In this document: positions 12,701-26,911 of the stretch, piece after piece | Numbering within the stretch: the first letter of the stretch is position 1 | How the letters are laid out: each line of letters starts with the position of its first letter | Assembly (NCBI GenBank): GCA_029718625.1 | Contig: CM056396.1 | Span: forward strand, 25,479,740 to 25,543,739 | DNA from: Synaphobranchus kaupii | Lineage: Eukaryota; Chordata; Actinopteri; Anguilliformes; Synaphobranchidae | Direction: 5' to 3' | Length of the DNA stretch: 64,000 nt | Made by a program: the position numbers and the translations under genes | Notes under the pieces: generated by a model | Seen by the model: only the letters and a program-made list of their open reading frames with translations | Databases searched by the model: none | Told to the model about the DNA's origin: nothing

Positions 12701-15700
12701 GACCGCAGGCCTCACTGGTTCTGGCTGGGGGGAAAGATGGGAGCCCCACTGGACGTCGGCCAACACCTGAGACGCAAAGGGGGAGTCCACACTGAGGCTG
12801 CGCTGCAGTTTGGAGAGGGGGTCCGTCGTGGGCGATCTGATCACATCCGAGGGGCTGGAGGGCATGCTGCTGAAGCCGAGCTCCCCCAGGGGATTGTGGG
12901 ACAGCGACGGCGGCAGGCTGATGCGCGCGGGCTCCGGCACTTCCGCCAGCGAGCTGGGGGGGGACATGAGGAAGGAGAAGCGCTCGTAGCGGGAGGAGGC
13001 GGCGGCCTGCGCCTCGGCTCCGGGCAGGGAGGGAGCGCTGCTGATCCGCTCCCTGGAGGGGCCCGTGTCCGGCAGGGAGGAGGCGCGCGTCACCGTGCGG
13101 CCGGACGGCGACTTCCCGTTCTCCTGCAGGTAGCTGGAGAAGAGCAGGCTGCCGTCCAGCCGGGAGGGGCCGGGAGAGGAGCTCCCGTTGAGCTGGGGCG
13201 AGGCGGCGCCGTTCCCGGACGGGCCGCCGGGGGTGGTTCGGCGGAACACGATGCTGCTGTCGGCCGAGGCGCGCAGCGGGAGGGGTCGCGAGCGCTGCTC
13301 CGGACCGTCCACCTCCTGCTGCCTCTTCATCATCTCCAGCGGGGAGACCAGGTCCTTGGGGGAGCACCACTTCAGGCCCAGGTCCGCGGGGAGGACGGCG
13401 GTGCCGTTCAGGGCCTTGGGGCCGGGCACCGGGGAGTCCTCCACGATGGGGGGCAGGGAGGTGACGGCGGATAAGGGGGCAGGCCTGGAGACGCGTCTCT
13501 GCGGGCGGTCCATGCTCCTGAGCGTGTCCACAAAGGTGTCCATGTCGTAGGGGGAGCCCGAGTCGGGGGAGGTGGGGGAGGGGAGCAGCTCCACGAGCGT
13601 GGCTGTGAACACTCCGGAGAGAGGGCCGTCCGTCTGCACGGGGGAGAGGCTGCGTTCTGCCACGCTCTGCGAGTCCCAGCCCGAATTTATCCCTGCCTCT
13701 CTCGCTCGCTCCTCCGCAGGTGCGGCCGGCTCCGCCCCCCCGCCCCGCCCCCCCCGGCTCGGGCTCCCGGCTCGGCTGAACTTCGCTCCTCTCGCCAAAC
13801 CAGTGGCTGTTGCCGTGGGAACCGGGCTCTTCCGGGGACAGCGTGGAGAAACCTGCTTGCCGGTACGCCCCGGGGGAGGAGGGGTGTTGTGTGTCCAGCG
13901 AGGCGGCGGAATAGAACGAGTTTAAGGAACCGGGGGAGTCGGAGCCAAACCGCTGCAAACTCCCGGAGGAAGTCAGGGACGGATCTGGGACGGATCTGTC
14001 CTCCCGGGACAGGATGTCCCTCTGTATGACCGTCCCGGTCGTGCCGCGGTCACGGTCGTAATGCAGCTCCGCGGGGCTGGAGCTGCGGTCCTCGCTGCGG
14101 TCGCCGTAGCTGCTGACCAGGGACACTTTCTGGAAGCGTAGCCGCCCGTCTTCTTTGACATCTCGGGCCTGCGCTGCCTTGGCGTTAAGCGTGGTGTTCA
14201 GGATCCCGTAGCCGGAGTTCATCATGTCCTGATCCTCCGGAGCCTGAGGACTCACAGACTCTTCTACTGTCCCCCAAGGACCTGACAGGTCATCCAGGAA
14301 CCTACCAGCCCTACACACAGACACACAGACACACACACACACACGAAGGGAAAACAGCAGACAAACGTGATTAATGATTTACCTATCCTGTGCTCATGTT
14401 GAAAATGCCTGCGACCCCTTTCAGGTTTCAGGTTTTGAGAGTACACAGCATTGGGCAACTGCAGGAAAATTAATTAAACAGGACATGGATTTAGTATACG
14501 TCACTAAAATCAAAAATAAGGGAGTTGGAAATTGTACACACTTTGAGGAAGGTGTCAGATGACGTTGGACTGTCAGTAGCATTTTGGTGTTTGGACTGGT
14601 TACGTGTTTTAGATAAACACTCCCCTGACCTGAGTGCTTCACTGCTGTTGTATTGGTTCATGAAACAGGGGGTTTAATAGTGAAAGCCCTCTTTTAAGCG
14701 AAACACATGTAGTATTTACTTGTTAAAAAGAATTACACTACACTTTTAGTATTACATTTAACTTTATACTATATGAAGTTTGAATTAGGAAGAATTCTTA
14801 ATAAAAATTCTTAGGAAGACAGTCTTAATAAAAGCCTTGCTAATCTTGCTAAGTGCTAACTTTAGACTTAAATTCCAAAGAAACATGCTAAATGCACTGC
14901 ATTTATATAGTGCTTATCCAGCAACTACGGCTACACAAAGCAGCTTACAATTACTGCCCCTCATTCACCCATTCACACAAACTCGCACACCAACGCCAGA
15001 AGGCAGTCACGCAAGGCGGCAACCAGCTCGTCGGGAGCAATTCGGGGTTAGGTCAAGCTCAAGGGCACTGCCACACTTTAACCCAGCGGGCCGGAATCAA
15101 ACTCGCAACTGTCAGGTTAAACAGGCAAAGAATCGGTCAGTTTGTGACGTGCTCAATTATCAAAAAGACTGCACAAAAGAGCTCTATCTTGGTTCTGTTA
15201 ATGGTTAATGACTTGTGCATAGCTGCGAATAATCCCACAGAAAAACAGGAGGAGACAGGTGTATATTTTCGACGCGCATCGCACTGTTCCCTTCTGATTA
15301 ATTACGACTGACAGTTTGTTCTTTTCCCTCCCGGAACAAAATGTGCTGTCGAACAGTCAGTGGATTACCAGTGTCCATTTTATGAAATCACCCACATTGT
15401 ACACCTTTCATCCACTTTCACGTGACAGAAATAGTGTTGCTTTTCCCTCTGACTTAGCCAACCAAGCGACCAAAAAATCTGCCAAGTCTGTTCAGGTTCC
15501 TCTTCATCTGGAAGAAGAGTTTTTATCTATTGTCTTAAATCCAATTGCTGGTTATTATTGATTGATTGTGGATGTTTTTTTTCAGTGCTCCATAAGCAAT
15601 CATTACGGTTTCCTAAAAAAAATAGATTTAGATCACACAAAGCCCTAGCATGCATGGCTCTGGACAGATAAAGGATTGTGCGTCCAAACCTTCGGACCTG

Positions 15701-17797
15701 TACTTGAGCGCGTTCCTGAAGTTTCACACGACCTCTGGCCCTTAGAAATTAATCAACAAATCAATCACATTTTATTTTATAAAGCTTTGCTAACAAAAGA
15801 ACGGTCACAGAGCACTACACAGATGGCCATATGTATAGTTCATGAGATGTTCTAGAGATAGATTTCTCACAGTAACAGGCAGCATTGCAAAATGAATATC
15901 ATTTTAAAACATATTTACTCCTGAGGGGTGGAAAACCACCAACACGGAGGAGGATAAAGGAGGACAAGTTTCCCTCTAAACTTGTGGCAACGAAAAAGAA
16001 AATGCTTAATTTGGGAGGATAACACAATTAAATTTTTGACAACTGATCAGATTCTCTTTGTGGGCGAGGGTGTGGTTTCCTTGGAAAGGGCAAGGTGGCG
16101 ACTATGCCTTTATCCCTGAAGGATCAAACGGGCTGTAATGCTAGGGAAGCGAGAAAGGTCACAAGCATAATTTTATTTTATCCTTGTGGTTTTACTGGCA
16201 CGTCAGACATAAAGTAAAACCCCATGCGCCTAGTCTTAATCTGACAATAACCTTTCAGATAAAAGCCAACTCGCCTCTGCGAAGTTGGCTGCATACTTTG
16301 ACGGGTTTACACGAAACAATTACAACCGCACGGTGGTATGGTTAACAAGCGCACCCCTGTCCCGCTGGCTCTCTGCCCGCTGCGGAGAACCTGATCGTTT
16401 TCACACCCTCCCTCAGCCCTATTCTCTACTGTAAAACAAACACGTCTTTCCTCACCACCACCTTCGAAATGGAAGGAACTACATGAATGCAATGAGGAAC
16501 TGGAGAAATTATTTTGACAACGCCAGGCAGCGATGCTGTACCCAATACACAGTGGTGAGTGGTTGGCCAATGTTATGAAGGGTTCAATACCCGTCTTTCA
16601 TCGCTTGTGTGAAAAATGAGTGCAGGAAGCTGAAACTTAGACTTTATATCACAATCTGCTGCAATACCAAGTATTATGAAATATTATATAATAAATATTA
16701 TCAATAATAATGTAATTTTAGTCACAGCCAGCACACCCACCCATTACGATTATGACATCAGTAAGTCAGCCGGCCACCATGATGCCCCGATAAACTTCTC
16801 TCCAGTTTTCAGATTCAATATCACTAGAAACCTCATGCCTTTAAAAACTGCATTCTGGGAGGTACCATACATCAATTTGTGCACATGCACAGAAAGGCAT
16901 TCTATCAGTACATTACAGCTAACTGTATCTGCACTGACCTCTCTGCAAGACTTCTGCATCACCATTACATCGGTTTGGCCTAGACGATATAATACTCATT
17001 TATCATATCCGTTTTGCCTATATTGCAGTCTGTACCGCACCGCATCATGCCCTGAGAACAAGATCACGGGTTCTGAACACCAGCAGAAACGTACCGTGTA
17101 TAGTTCTCTCCCCCCGAGAGGTACCAAACAACGGTACCAGGAACTATGGAGTGGAGCGAGCAGCCCTGCACATCACTGATTGGTCAAATGCAAACTTCCT
17201 GTAAATTGTCATACGGCAAGCAAACCAAGCACCACTTTTTAATACCCTTTAGCTACTCACTAAAAACATATCTGTCGACAGAAGCTGCAACAAACAACTA
17301 CGAGCAAACAACAATTATGGAAGCCGTATAATGCATCGTGTAATGCATGCAGTGAGCGTCGTTGTTTAGTTTACAGCATCGCGTGCCGAAATTACATCAG
17401 CAGCGCAACCGCTATTTTTTTCCTTAAAATTCTCTCGAAGTTCAGTGGAAACGGACACAGGAATGCATTCCACGGGCTGCCAAGGTTGCCGATAGTTCCG
17501 GGTACGGACGGTTCCTGAATGGTTTTGTGCGATGGAGAAGTGGCAGTAGAGTAGGCTACTACCACATTAATGAGCAGCCCTGGATAATACAGTAACACCA
17601 TAACACACTGAGGCAGCTCAACAGCACTCCTGTAGCCTGAGGCTCAGAACACACATTCCACATCTCAATGTGCTGGAACTGATCAGGCATACATGTACAT
17701 GTACATGCACATACACATGCATACGCGCACACACGTCCTTCTCAGATCCCAGCTCACAGGAATACACAAACATGTGGATGTACAGCTGTACCCATCA

Positions 17798-17852
<55 letters not shown>

Positions 17853-17913
17853 ACACGCAATCGCACACACACACAACATGCAAACATACGCACACACATG
17901 CACACGCACACAC

Positions 17914-17950
<37 letters not shown>

Positions 17951-20900
17951 TACACGCAAGCACATACACACACACAGCACAGACACACACACACGTACTT
18001 AGACATTTAGACACCTTGCTAGAACATGCAACGTTCCAAATGTCAGGACAATTACTTCAAATGTTCAGTGGAGCCAGAAGGCGGGGGCGGGGGTGAAGAC
18101 ACACCCTGCCCTGTCCTGCCTCCTGTCGACACCCCCTGCTGCCTGCCCCCCCCCCCCCCCCAAAAAAAATCACTTTTGTGAGATTTTAGGCTCCAGAGAA
18201 ACAGGCTCTGACAGAATAACTGCTTCCCAGTGCAGACAGGGCACACAGGACCCAGCTGTACAACAGCACCAAACAAAGCCACTGACTGGCCTGTGTGTGC
18301 AACACCTTTAAAATACACAGATTTTTTTTTTTAATGGAAAAAAACTACCAAGTAAAGGGGTCTCTGCTTGCATTTGGCTCTGATGGCTCTTCACTGTTCT
18401 TGGGTGTGTTGTGCTTTACTGCGTTTGTCCATATCAGGGGTAGGCAACCCTGGACCTGCAGTGCAGGTGACGTTTCAGGCTTTTGTTCAATCTGAGCTTG
18501 ATCACAAGAGTTTGATGGTTGATTAAAAGTCTGAGCCTGAATATTCTGAATGGTGAATCACCGAGTGCCTCCAGCACATGGTTACCAGCGTTCATTACAC
18601 CGGATTAATTAAAACTAATCCAGTTATGGAGTTATAGGTTTGGATGGAGCAAAAACCAGGACTGGCGCCAGCATTCCAGGACCAGATTTGCCTACCCCTG
18701 GTCTAGAGTTTGCTCTAGAAACAGCAGCCTTCTTAAAAAACTAAAGTCAAGTCACAAAGTGTCTATTTTGAGAAAATCAAATCCGAAAATATCATTGATC
18801 CATAAAATCAGCCATTAAAAGTTTTGCTGTTTTTATGCATTGCTTAGGCACCTTTTCTGTTAACAATATTTATAGGGTGGACTTAGCTAAACAAATACAA
18901 CATGTTTCTATGCTCAACTTGAATTGTCTAAAAATGTGACTTCAGTACTTTTAGCACCAGGGTCTTCAACTGTAAAGCAGAATATGGCACTTTGTTTTAA
19001 ATAACGCTTAAATAAATATGGCATTATATTAATGGACGAAATATGAAACGTGAGACACACATAGCTTTGGTGCACTTTTGATAAGTCTTGGGAATTTAAA
19101 ATTAGCAGCTTTAGCACTGTAGCAGAGTGAGGTGTATAAACTAGGTTTGAAAACGAGTGCCGGCCAAAATTCTGTGAAACATGACAGTGCCGCCCTCATG
19201 TGGTGGCTACTTGCCAGAACCCCAAATTCTGTATCGTATAAAGTTCTGCCAAAGCGCCGTCCTTCTATAAACACCACAATTAAGTCAGAAATCGCTCAAT
19301 AGGAAATGGCACCTTTGAACAGGCCGATTATTATTATATGGCAATTATTTGTAATTATTTGTAATGCGCAATAAGTGACGTTCATTTGCCCCGGGGGATA
19401 TTACACAAGAAACCTAGTGTTGAACCCGCACTGGAAATGAGAAAACCTGCTTTGGGTTGAATACAGTTAAATCCATGCCATTTGATTTCTATTATTCTGA
19501 TGATATCAGGTTGTCTCTGGTAATCCTCCCTCATGCATGGGCAGGAGGGAGCTTCTCTGTGAGAAACAAACGTGGGGTTCAAGTATCTCCCCTCAGGGCT
19601 GCACAGTCGCAGGAGTCACTGCAGCTTTCCTGCAGCAGCAGCTGCGCATGTGCCGGAGCAGACAAAAGGCCCAATGCGAGATTCGGAGAATGCGGGCGCC
19701 GGCCTGCCCTCTCCCGGATCAGCAGCGGACGTCGCGGCGATGGGATGGGCTTGCAGCCATGATTGGGTAATACGAATTTGAAGACGTAGGAAAAATAAAG
19801 GGGATAAAAAGAAGTTTTAAAAGGACACTGCCTCAACTCAGATCTGCAAACTTTGAGCTTACGCACAACATACTACTTAAGTTACCGATACAAACCATTT
19901 CATTCATGCTTGCGCGTAGTAATAAATTATGAAAGGAGTCGCGTTCAACAATCGATAAACTGATTTAATTGTAATCGCAGTCTCGTGTGCATGTCTGCAT
20001 TACGACATCAACTCGAGAACACTGTTACATCCAAAAAGGGCCCTACAGGAAACAATGAACAATACCCTATTGTTATACGCACGGTCCAATAAAAATCAAT
20101 GAGAGCTGCGAACAGAATCTGCAATAGCATCTCGTTCGACAAGCATCTCTCATCAAAGTTATTATTATACTGATTATCCTTATTATGACCACAAATTCCA
20201 AAGAAACAGGAAAGAGCAGAGAGTCAGAAGAGGATGGAACGCACAGCTATGCGCAGAATGTGGTCTGTGTGCAATTACAACCAGTTTAAGGACACTGACA
20301 ATAACACATCAACACAACAACACATCAAGCATCCGAGACGGGCTGTGACTCACAGCAGACTCGCATTATGTTCCTGCTACGTCCCTGGAGCCTTTCAACG
20401 GCGACTGGCATTACAAAGATGTGGAAAAAAGTCGGTAATATGTTGGAGATTCTCCCCATGTCCTTAGAGTATCTGCATGTTTGAGCAGTTAAATACTCGC
20501 TGCCACACTGTGCCACACCCACAGTATAGATGTAATTTCCCCCAATCATCCAGGTGTGTCTGTTTGACCTCCTAACTGTCAGTTTTGTGTCCCAGCTCTG
20601 CTGCGAACCAAGTTCACACTACAAAACAATATTTCCTTATTTTCTCATAATGGGATTATTTGTTGGGAAATTTGAAATTTGCATAACGTTTAACTTTTGT
20701 TCGGACAGGAAAAAAACCTATGTGAGGAAAATCATTCATAAAATCTACAAAGGGAAATTAACAAATAATATTTTTTTAAATCTTATGATTAAACAAAAAA
20801 AAAAGTGATGATAATGATAAATGTTTGTGCCATGTGAGCACACTTCTGCGTAAGAATTGTCTGTTAGTCTGATAAAAGCAGATAAAAGTCTGTGAAAAGC

Positions 20901-23900
20901 AGACACTGGTAACCCTGAATAACATAAAAATCGCATCAATACAAAAAGCTAGAGAAAGCTATAGACTGTACAGAATTCAAAACATGCATTCTTCCAAAAT
21001 CCTCCCCCACTCCCCGTAATTATTTGTTGGTCGAGAGTTAACACAACCAACGATTGGTGCAAAACAAATACCATGACCAATCATTGGTCATGTTATTGGT
21101 TTTGTGTGTGCTAAAAGGTTTTGCACACGCTAAAGGTCTTAGTAAATCAGGCCCTATGTGTTCAGACTTAACTGTGTGTCATCAGTTGTCTTTCCGTAAC
21201 CATGGAAACATGGTTAGTGGACACACCGAGGCCTGTATACATTGCCTCATGCCCACATTCCTGTTCAGGTGGTACAGCACATTCTCTAAGCTCATGTTAT
21301 TGAAATCACAGTCCCTGAGGGCTGGGAACTGCTGGTTTCCCACCCTCCCTTTACCTGGGAGTCAGGTGTGCAGGCAGTCTGGCCAATCAATAGCACTTAT
21401 TGTTCAGTTAATTACCTGGGAGAAAGAAAACCAGGGCCGGATTTGGATTTGAGGTCCTGATTTGAATATCAATGCTCTAAGCCCATGTGTGAGGTTACCT
21501 GGGACTCTAGGCTATGATTGGTGCTCTCCTCTGGGTCTAATCAGCGATTTATATTCTTAATTGCTTTTCACAAAGCACACAGTGGAAAATATTTCAGTGC
21601 TTTGACATGTCGCACATTTCCGCCGTAGATTATGTTCAGTATAAATCAGGCCTAAGTCATAAATCACTAGTGTATATTTAGCCACGTTTTTTTTTCTATA
21701 GACATACAATTATGAGGGGTGCCTTGCAGGTAGCATTCCGATCACTGGGTGACCAATTTTGTGCTATACAACTTTTCAGCATGTGATGGTGTCCCTGCAG
21801 CTATATTTTCCCTTAAAAGGTTTTATTGTGCTGCTGGGTGGCTTGTTCGGTGCATGAATGAGGCTCACAGCCTCGGATTGAATCAGAACCGTGCCAGTGT
21901 CGAATGTGGCCGGTCGCTCCACAGGCCGACGCAAAATTGGTGCCTGTGTCGCCCAGGGTACGGGAGGGGTCAGTCGGACAGGGGTCCGAGTTTCATCGCT
22001 CTTGGGCGACCACCGCTGACCTACAAGGGCACTCTTAAAAGGTCCCTCCTCCGACACCGCTCTGTGCGAGCTTAGCTGCGGTCTGCGACGCAAAAAGAAG
22101 CAGCTGTCAGACGGCACGTGTCTCGGAGGAGAACTGCGGGTGACCCAGCTCCCCCGAATTTGCAGGGTGGTCCACACGTGGAACACGGCTGTGGTTGCAT
22201 GCGTGAACCGCCACTGTAAATTGGGGTGGGAATTGGATACAGCCTTGGAATATGCAGCAATTTTTATTTTTTATTTTATTGCAAGGTGTTGCACCTCTTT
22301 ATAATATATTTTACATCATTAGATTTTCTGTACATTCCATCTCCATAAAGGTTTAGTGACGCAACATTGTTGAAGTGCCAGTATCTTTCTCAAATGTCAC
22401 ACCTTGAATTCCAATCTGCAGCATGCCAGTGTGAAGTTTCCCTCTCTCTAAACACAATGCCAAAACCTTGGAGATTTGTGGAATTAAGATATTGCCACTG
22501 TGGTACAACAGCATATCTGGCTCAGGGACGCAAGATCACTTAGTGACAACCTGAATAACCCACTTCCCTTACCCTGCCTCTGCACAACTGTCTGTCCCAT
22601 TCAAAAGCAAAAGGAAGGTTAAACATGCACTCACACCATAGGATGGAGCTTGTGCTGTTATCCAAACTGCATTATAGGCTGCGATGACACTCACTAAACC
22701 AAATCCACCTAGGCCAACAGATGCCTCATTCCCAGTCACAGCCCAGACAGTGAGTTTATATGAATAGCGGCCTTTGAAGCACTGTGCCAGTTGTTTTGTT
22801 TAGAGGGCTATATCAAATGATGTAAGAATAATAAGAAGGTGTGAGGGCAAGGAGGAGGGAAAAGTAGGACAAATGAGAAAGTGGTGAGTTATTGTGTCCA
22901 TGAACAATATGAGTTTAGCCAGAGAGATGAGGGGTGAAAGCCCTCTCCAGGGAGAGACTAGACTCTTCTCTCTTCTGAAGCTCACCCCTGTCATGTGACC
23001 CCTCCATGAGCCTGTTCTGCAACAACCTTGATAGCCAAGGCCTAGTCACACTGAGAATGGCCAGAAAAAACCCTCTCTGTTAATTAATAGAATAACCTGT
23101 ATATTATGTTTAAGTACTCCATCTTAGTCATGCCGATGAATCATTTAATAACTCCTGATTAGTAATGCACATTGTATTGTTGGAATACTGCCGTAAAACT
23201 GACTGAAAATGGATCCCGGAAAAGCTTACTATACTATTACCATTCTATGTCATTTTTATATGTGTATTATATCACCTTTGCTTATAGATTGGGAAGCTCA
23301 ATTTGTTCAGACTAAATATTGTTCACTTATTAAAGGACTCACAGTTTCCTAGTAGTTATTGTCATTGTTCACAGAGCGATCAGGGCTTCAACCTCGTGTG
23401 CCCTGTCCATCAGTCAATGAGATGGAATCGGGCATGCAGAGATATTTTGGGTCAACACAGTCACTGAATAGGACTTCAGGCACCTACAGCAGCTAAGTAG
23501 CTAGTGAGGAGGTAGTGCCACTTGAACAGAACACCATGCTGAAAAACTAGTCCATTCTAACTAGTCCTAACTTGCAAACTTAATAAACTTAACGTAATCT
23601 ATGGCCACCCTGCTCAAAATTCAGGACATATAATCACTGCACACCTATGATTAGCAAAGAGAGTCACTATGTACCTAGACTATACCAGACTATGTAGCTA
23701 GAATACCTGAGGTGATCTAAATGTTGATCAAACTGCTATCCTGAAGAGTCAGATAGGAATAGTGGGAAATTATAAGATAAATCAAAATCACTTACTGATC
23801 TGCTGAGTTTACTGAAGTCAGGGAAGGCCGGGGGTCTTCTGTCGCTGTAAGTGTGTCACTGCACGTGGACGTGTGTGTGGAGTCTGCCCTCTCTGTCACT

Positions 23901-26873
23901 GTGTCAGCAAGTGTGTGTCCTCCCTCTGTGCGATCGGTGAGTGTGTGTGCTCTCTCTTCAACGGTGTCAGTGGGTGTGTGTGCTCTCTCTTCAACGGTGT
24001 CAGTGGCTGTGTGTACTTCCTCTTCAACTGTGTCAGTGATTGTCTGCGCTCTCCCTGTAACTGTGTCAGTGACTGTGCGTGCCCTCTCTTTTACGGTGTA
24101 AATGAGTACGCGTTCTGTGTGTGCGTTCTGTGCGTTTGTAGCCCAGCGATCTGCCCTTTCTGGCGTTTTCTCTTCTGAAGTCAGCACAGAGGGGCGTTCC
24201 TCTGTTGCCGTGCTCCAGTTCGGGGGAAGCCCCTCCCCTTCAGTAGTCGTGGGTGAGGGAGGGGTTGGCTCACATTCCTGAGGTGCACGCTCCTGCGGAA
24301 CAGGTGAGTCCGGTTCCGTGACAGGCAACTGGGGACGCCGTTCTACCTCCTCCACCTCTCCTTTCACCCATTCCTTCTGCCCCAATACCCCAAAGTCCTC
24401 CTGCTGCAACCCTCGCCCCCATTCCCCCCCCTCTTTCAGTGCCTTTGGACATTTCTCTCCATCCTGCCCCTCAACTGTCACATCCTCCAGCTCCGCTCTC
24501 TTTAATATCCCCCTCGCTTCCCTTTCCTCCCGTCTTCGTCTGTCCTCCCTCCACTGTTCCAGTCCACCTTCCCCTCGTCTGCCCGTCTCTGCTGCTGCTG
24601 GGTCTCCGTCCACCTTGTCTTCCTGAATCCCTGCTTCCTGTCTGTCATTCACAATGTCAGAAACTCCCACGGTGAGAATATCGTTTTCATTGTGGTCAAG
24701 GGTGTAAGGGTAAGAACGTTCATAAGAACGCTCATAAGAGTCATAAGCTTTTGGACGGAAAGGATTGAGGTTCTCAGTGGACAGACCAGGTCTTGGCCAG
24801 TCAGCTTTCAGGTCAACTTCAGGCAGAGGTTGGTTGCTGTTGGAGGTGTGATCACTGTTATAAGAGTCATATTTCGTGAAAGGGTCATTGCCATTTCTGT
24901 CAAGGACCTCAATGTTGGAGAGGCCAAAGTTGGTAGGTTGAAAGGTTTCAGCGTTGGCGGGGGAGAGCCCGGTTTTGGTAACGACAGGGTCGGAGACGCC
25001 AGGGTTGGGAGTGATAACATAAGAGACCTCAGTTTCGGAAGGAAGGAAGGTGTCACCGCTGGTACCGAAAGGTTCGGAGAGGTCTGCTTTCGGGAGGGAG
25101 GAATCCCATTTGGGGACAATGATGTCAGAGGTGTCAGCCCTGACAATGGAGCGGCCAGTGTTGGGAAAGCCAGGATCTGAGTTGTTAGGGGGTGAGATAT
25201 CAGTGTTGGGAGAAAAACTATTAGAGAAGTCAGTGTTTAAAAAGTCACTGATTTGGGCAACAGTGTCAGAAAATTCAGGATTGAAATGGGAGGAGCGAAT
25301 ATTTGGGGAAGCCGTAGAAAAATCTCTATTTCTGAGGAGGGTATCGATATTGGGAGTGACAACATCAGTGTTGGGGAGAGAGGGGTCATGAGCAACGGTG
25401 TATGAGATTTCATTTTTGGATAGAGAGGAATCCACGTTGGGGGAAACGGCATCAGTGTATCGGAAAGGATCAGTGTACACAAGAGAGGTGTTAGATATGG
25501 CACGGCCCCACACCTCACTTTTGGCAGAGGATGTTTCGGTGTTGTGGACAACATTGTCAGAGAAGACGGTATTGGGGATCGTGGTGTCAATGTTTGAGAT
25601 ATAATTTTTGGGAAGGGAGGAGCCAATAGTGACTGACGGGTCAGTGTTGGGGAGGGGGGTATAAGTAGTGGGATCATTAGTGTCAGAAAGATCAGTACTT
25701 TTGAGCAAGGTGTCAGTATAGGGAATGACAGTGTCAGTGACCTCAATTTTAGAGGCAACAGTGTCACTCAGGTCAGTAATATAGGGGAGGGAGGTGTCAG
25801 TGTTGAGGGCAACAGTATCAGTGTTTTTGAGGGGGGTATCGGTGCCAGGAACAACAGTGCCAGAGACCTCAATTTTGGGAGAAGGGGTATCAATGTTGGG
25901 GGCAGTAGTGTCAGAGAGGCGAGTATTACGAAGGGAGGTGTCAGAATCAGGAATGACAGTGTCATAGACCTCACTTTTGGGGACAACAGTGACAGTATTA
26001 GGGAGGGTAACTTCATCAGGAAGGTCGATATTAGGGAGGGAGGTGTCAGTTTCCTTAACGGCGACAGAGAGGTCTGAGTTGGGGATGGAGATGTCAGAAA
26101 CCTGAGTTGACGGGTCAGAGTTGGAAAAGACAGGTCCTGAGAGGGCAGAGATTGGGGCGGCCATTTCCGAGATTTCATCTTTGAGAAGGGAGGTGTTGGC
26201 CTGAGGGAGATCTGTTTTGGGGAAAGGAGATCTGACGGGGGCCACGGCCACAGCGGGGACAGAGAGAGGGGGCCCGGGTGGCGGTGTGGTGGGCAGCCCG
26301 TGGTGTAAGGACTGTGCACGGGTGAGGGCCGCAATGGCAGCAGAGGTGGCTGAGACCTGCCCTTCCTTGTGCACACTGCTCAGTGGGGCGGGCTCATCTG
26401 GGCCATTGACCTGGACTTCCTGCCACTCCTGTCCAATCACACGCGACGGCACCGTCCCAGACGCCTGCCACAAGGCATCAGGGGCGCTGGGGGCTGAACC
26501 CTGAGCCATGCCTCCGTCCGGGACATCGGGGCTGTTCGTCATCGCTTCACGCAGCTTTGATTGGTCAGTAGGGCCGGAAGGCGGAGAGAGGGCGACCTGT
26601 GGACCGGGCGGCTCAGGTTCGGAGAACTCGAATCTGACCCGCCTTTCGGTGCCGTGCACTGGGTCGCGGGGCGGGTTCTCTGGGTTCTCCACGCTCCCCT
26701 CCAGGTCGTCCTCCTGCTCCTCCTCCAGCTCCTGTGGGGTGTCCAGCCCCATTGTACTCTGGGAAAAGTCGGTGGCGCGCTGCTTGCCCTTCTTCTTCCA
26801 GCCGAAGGAAAATGTGCCAAATTTCCGGGGCTTACGCAGGTCAGTCTCGGAGTAGCTGAGTGACCCTTTCTGT

Positions 26874-26911
<38 letters not shown>

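Larger units (their letters stand above)
14311..23795 (-). other. crybg1: crybg intron 3
   Basis: Contains an AC tract beside exon 4, a repeat at 14890-15115, AC microsatellites (17797-17995), a hAT-type MITE (18435-18700), a 21-nt palindrome (21072-21092) and a SINE-like segment (21820-22260). The rest is AT-rich sequence in which I see no exon. Confidence 0.6.

Noticed and set aside
12737..13550. Plus-strand ORFs of 120-245 codons opposite crybg exon 4
   Set aside because: GC-rich shadows of the minus-strand exon, without motifs.
12612..13760. Continuation of the 576-codon frame through the second half of crybg exon 4
   Set aside because: Its translation is Arg/Pro/Gly-rich low complexity, while the neighbouring frame contains family motifs and matches the splice phase of exon 5.
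17670..18010. Long His/Thr and Cys/Val ORFs in AC repeats, also near 9400-9840, 53430-53840 and 63250-63690
   Set aside because: Products of AC/GT microsatellites, not genes.
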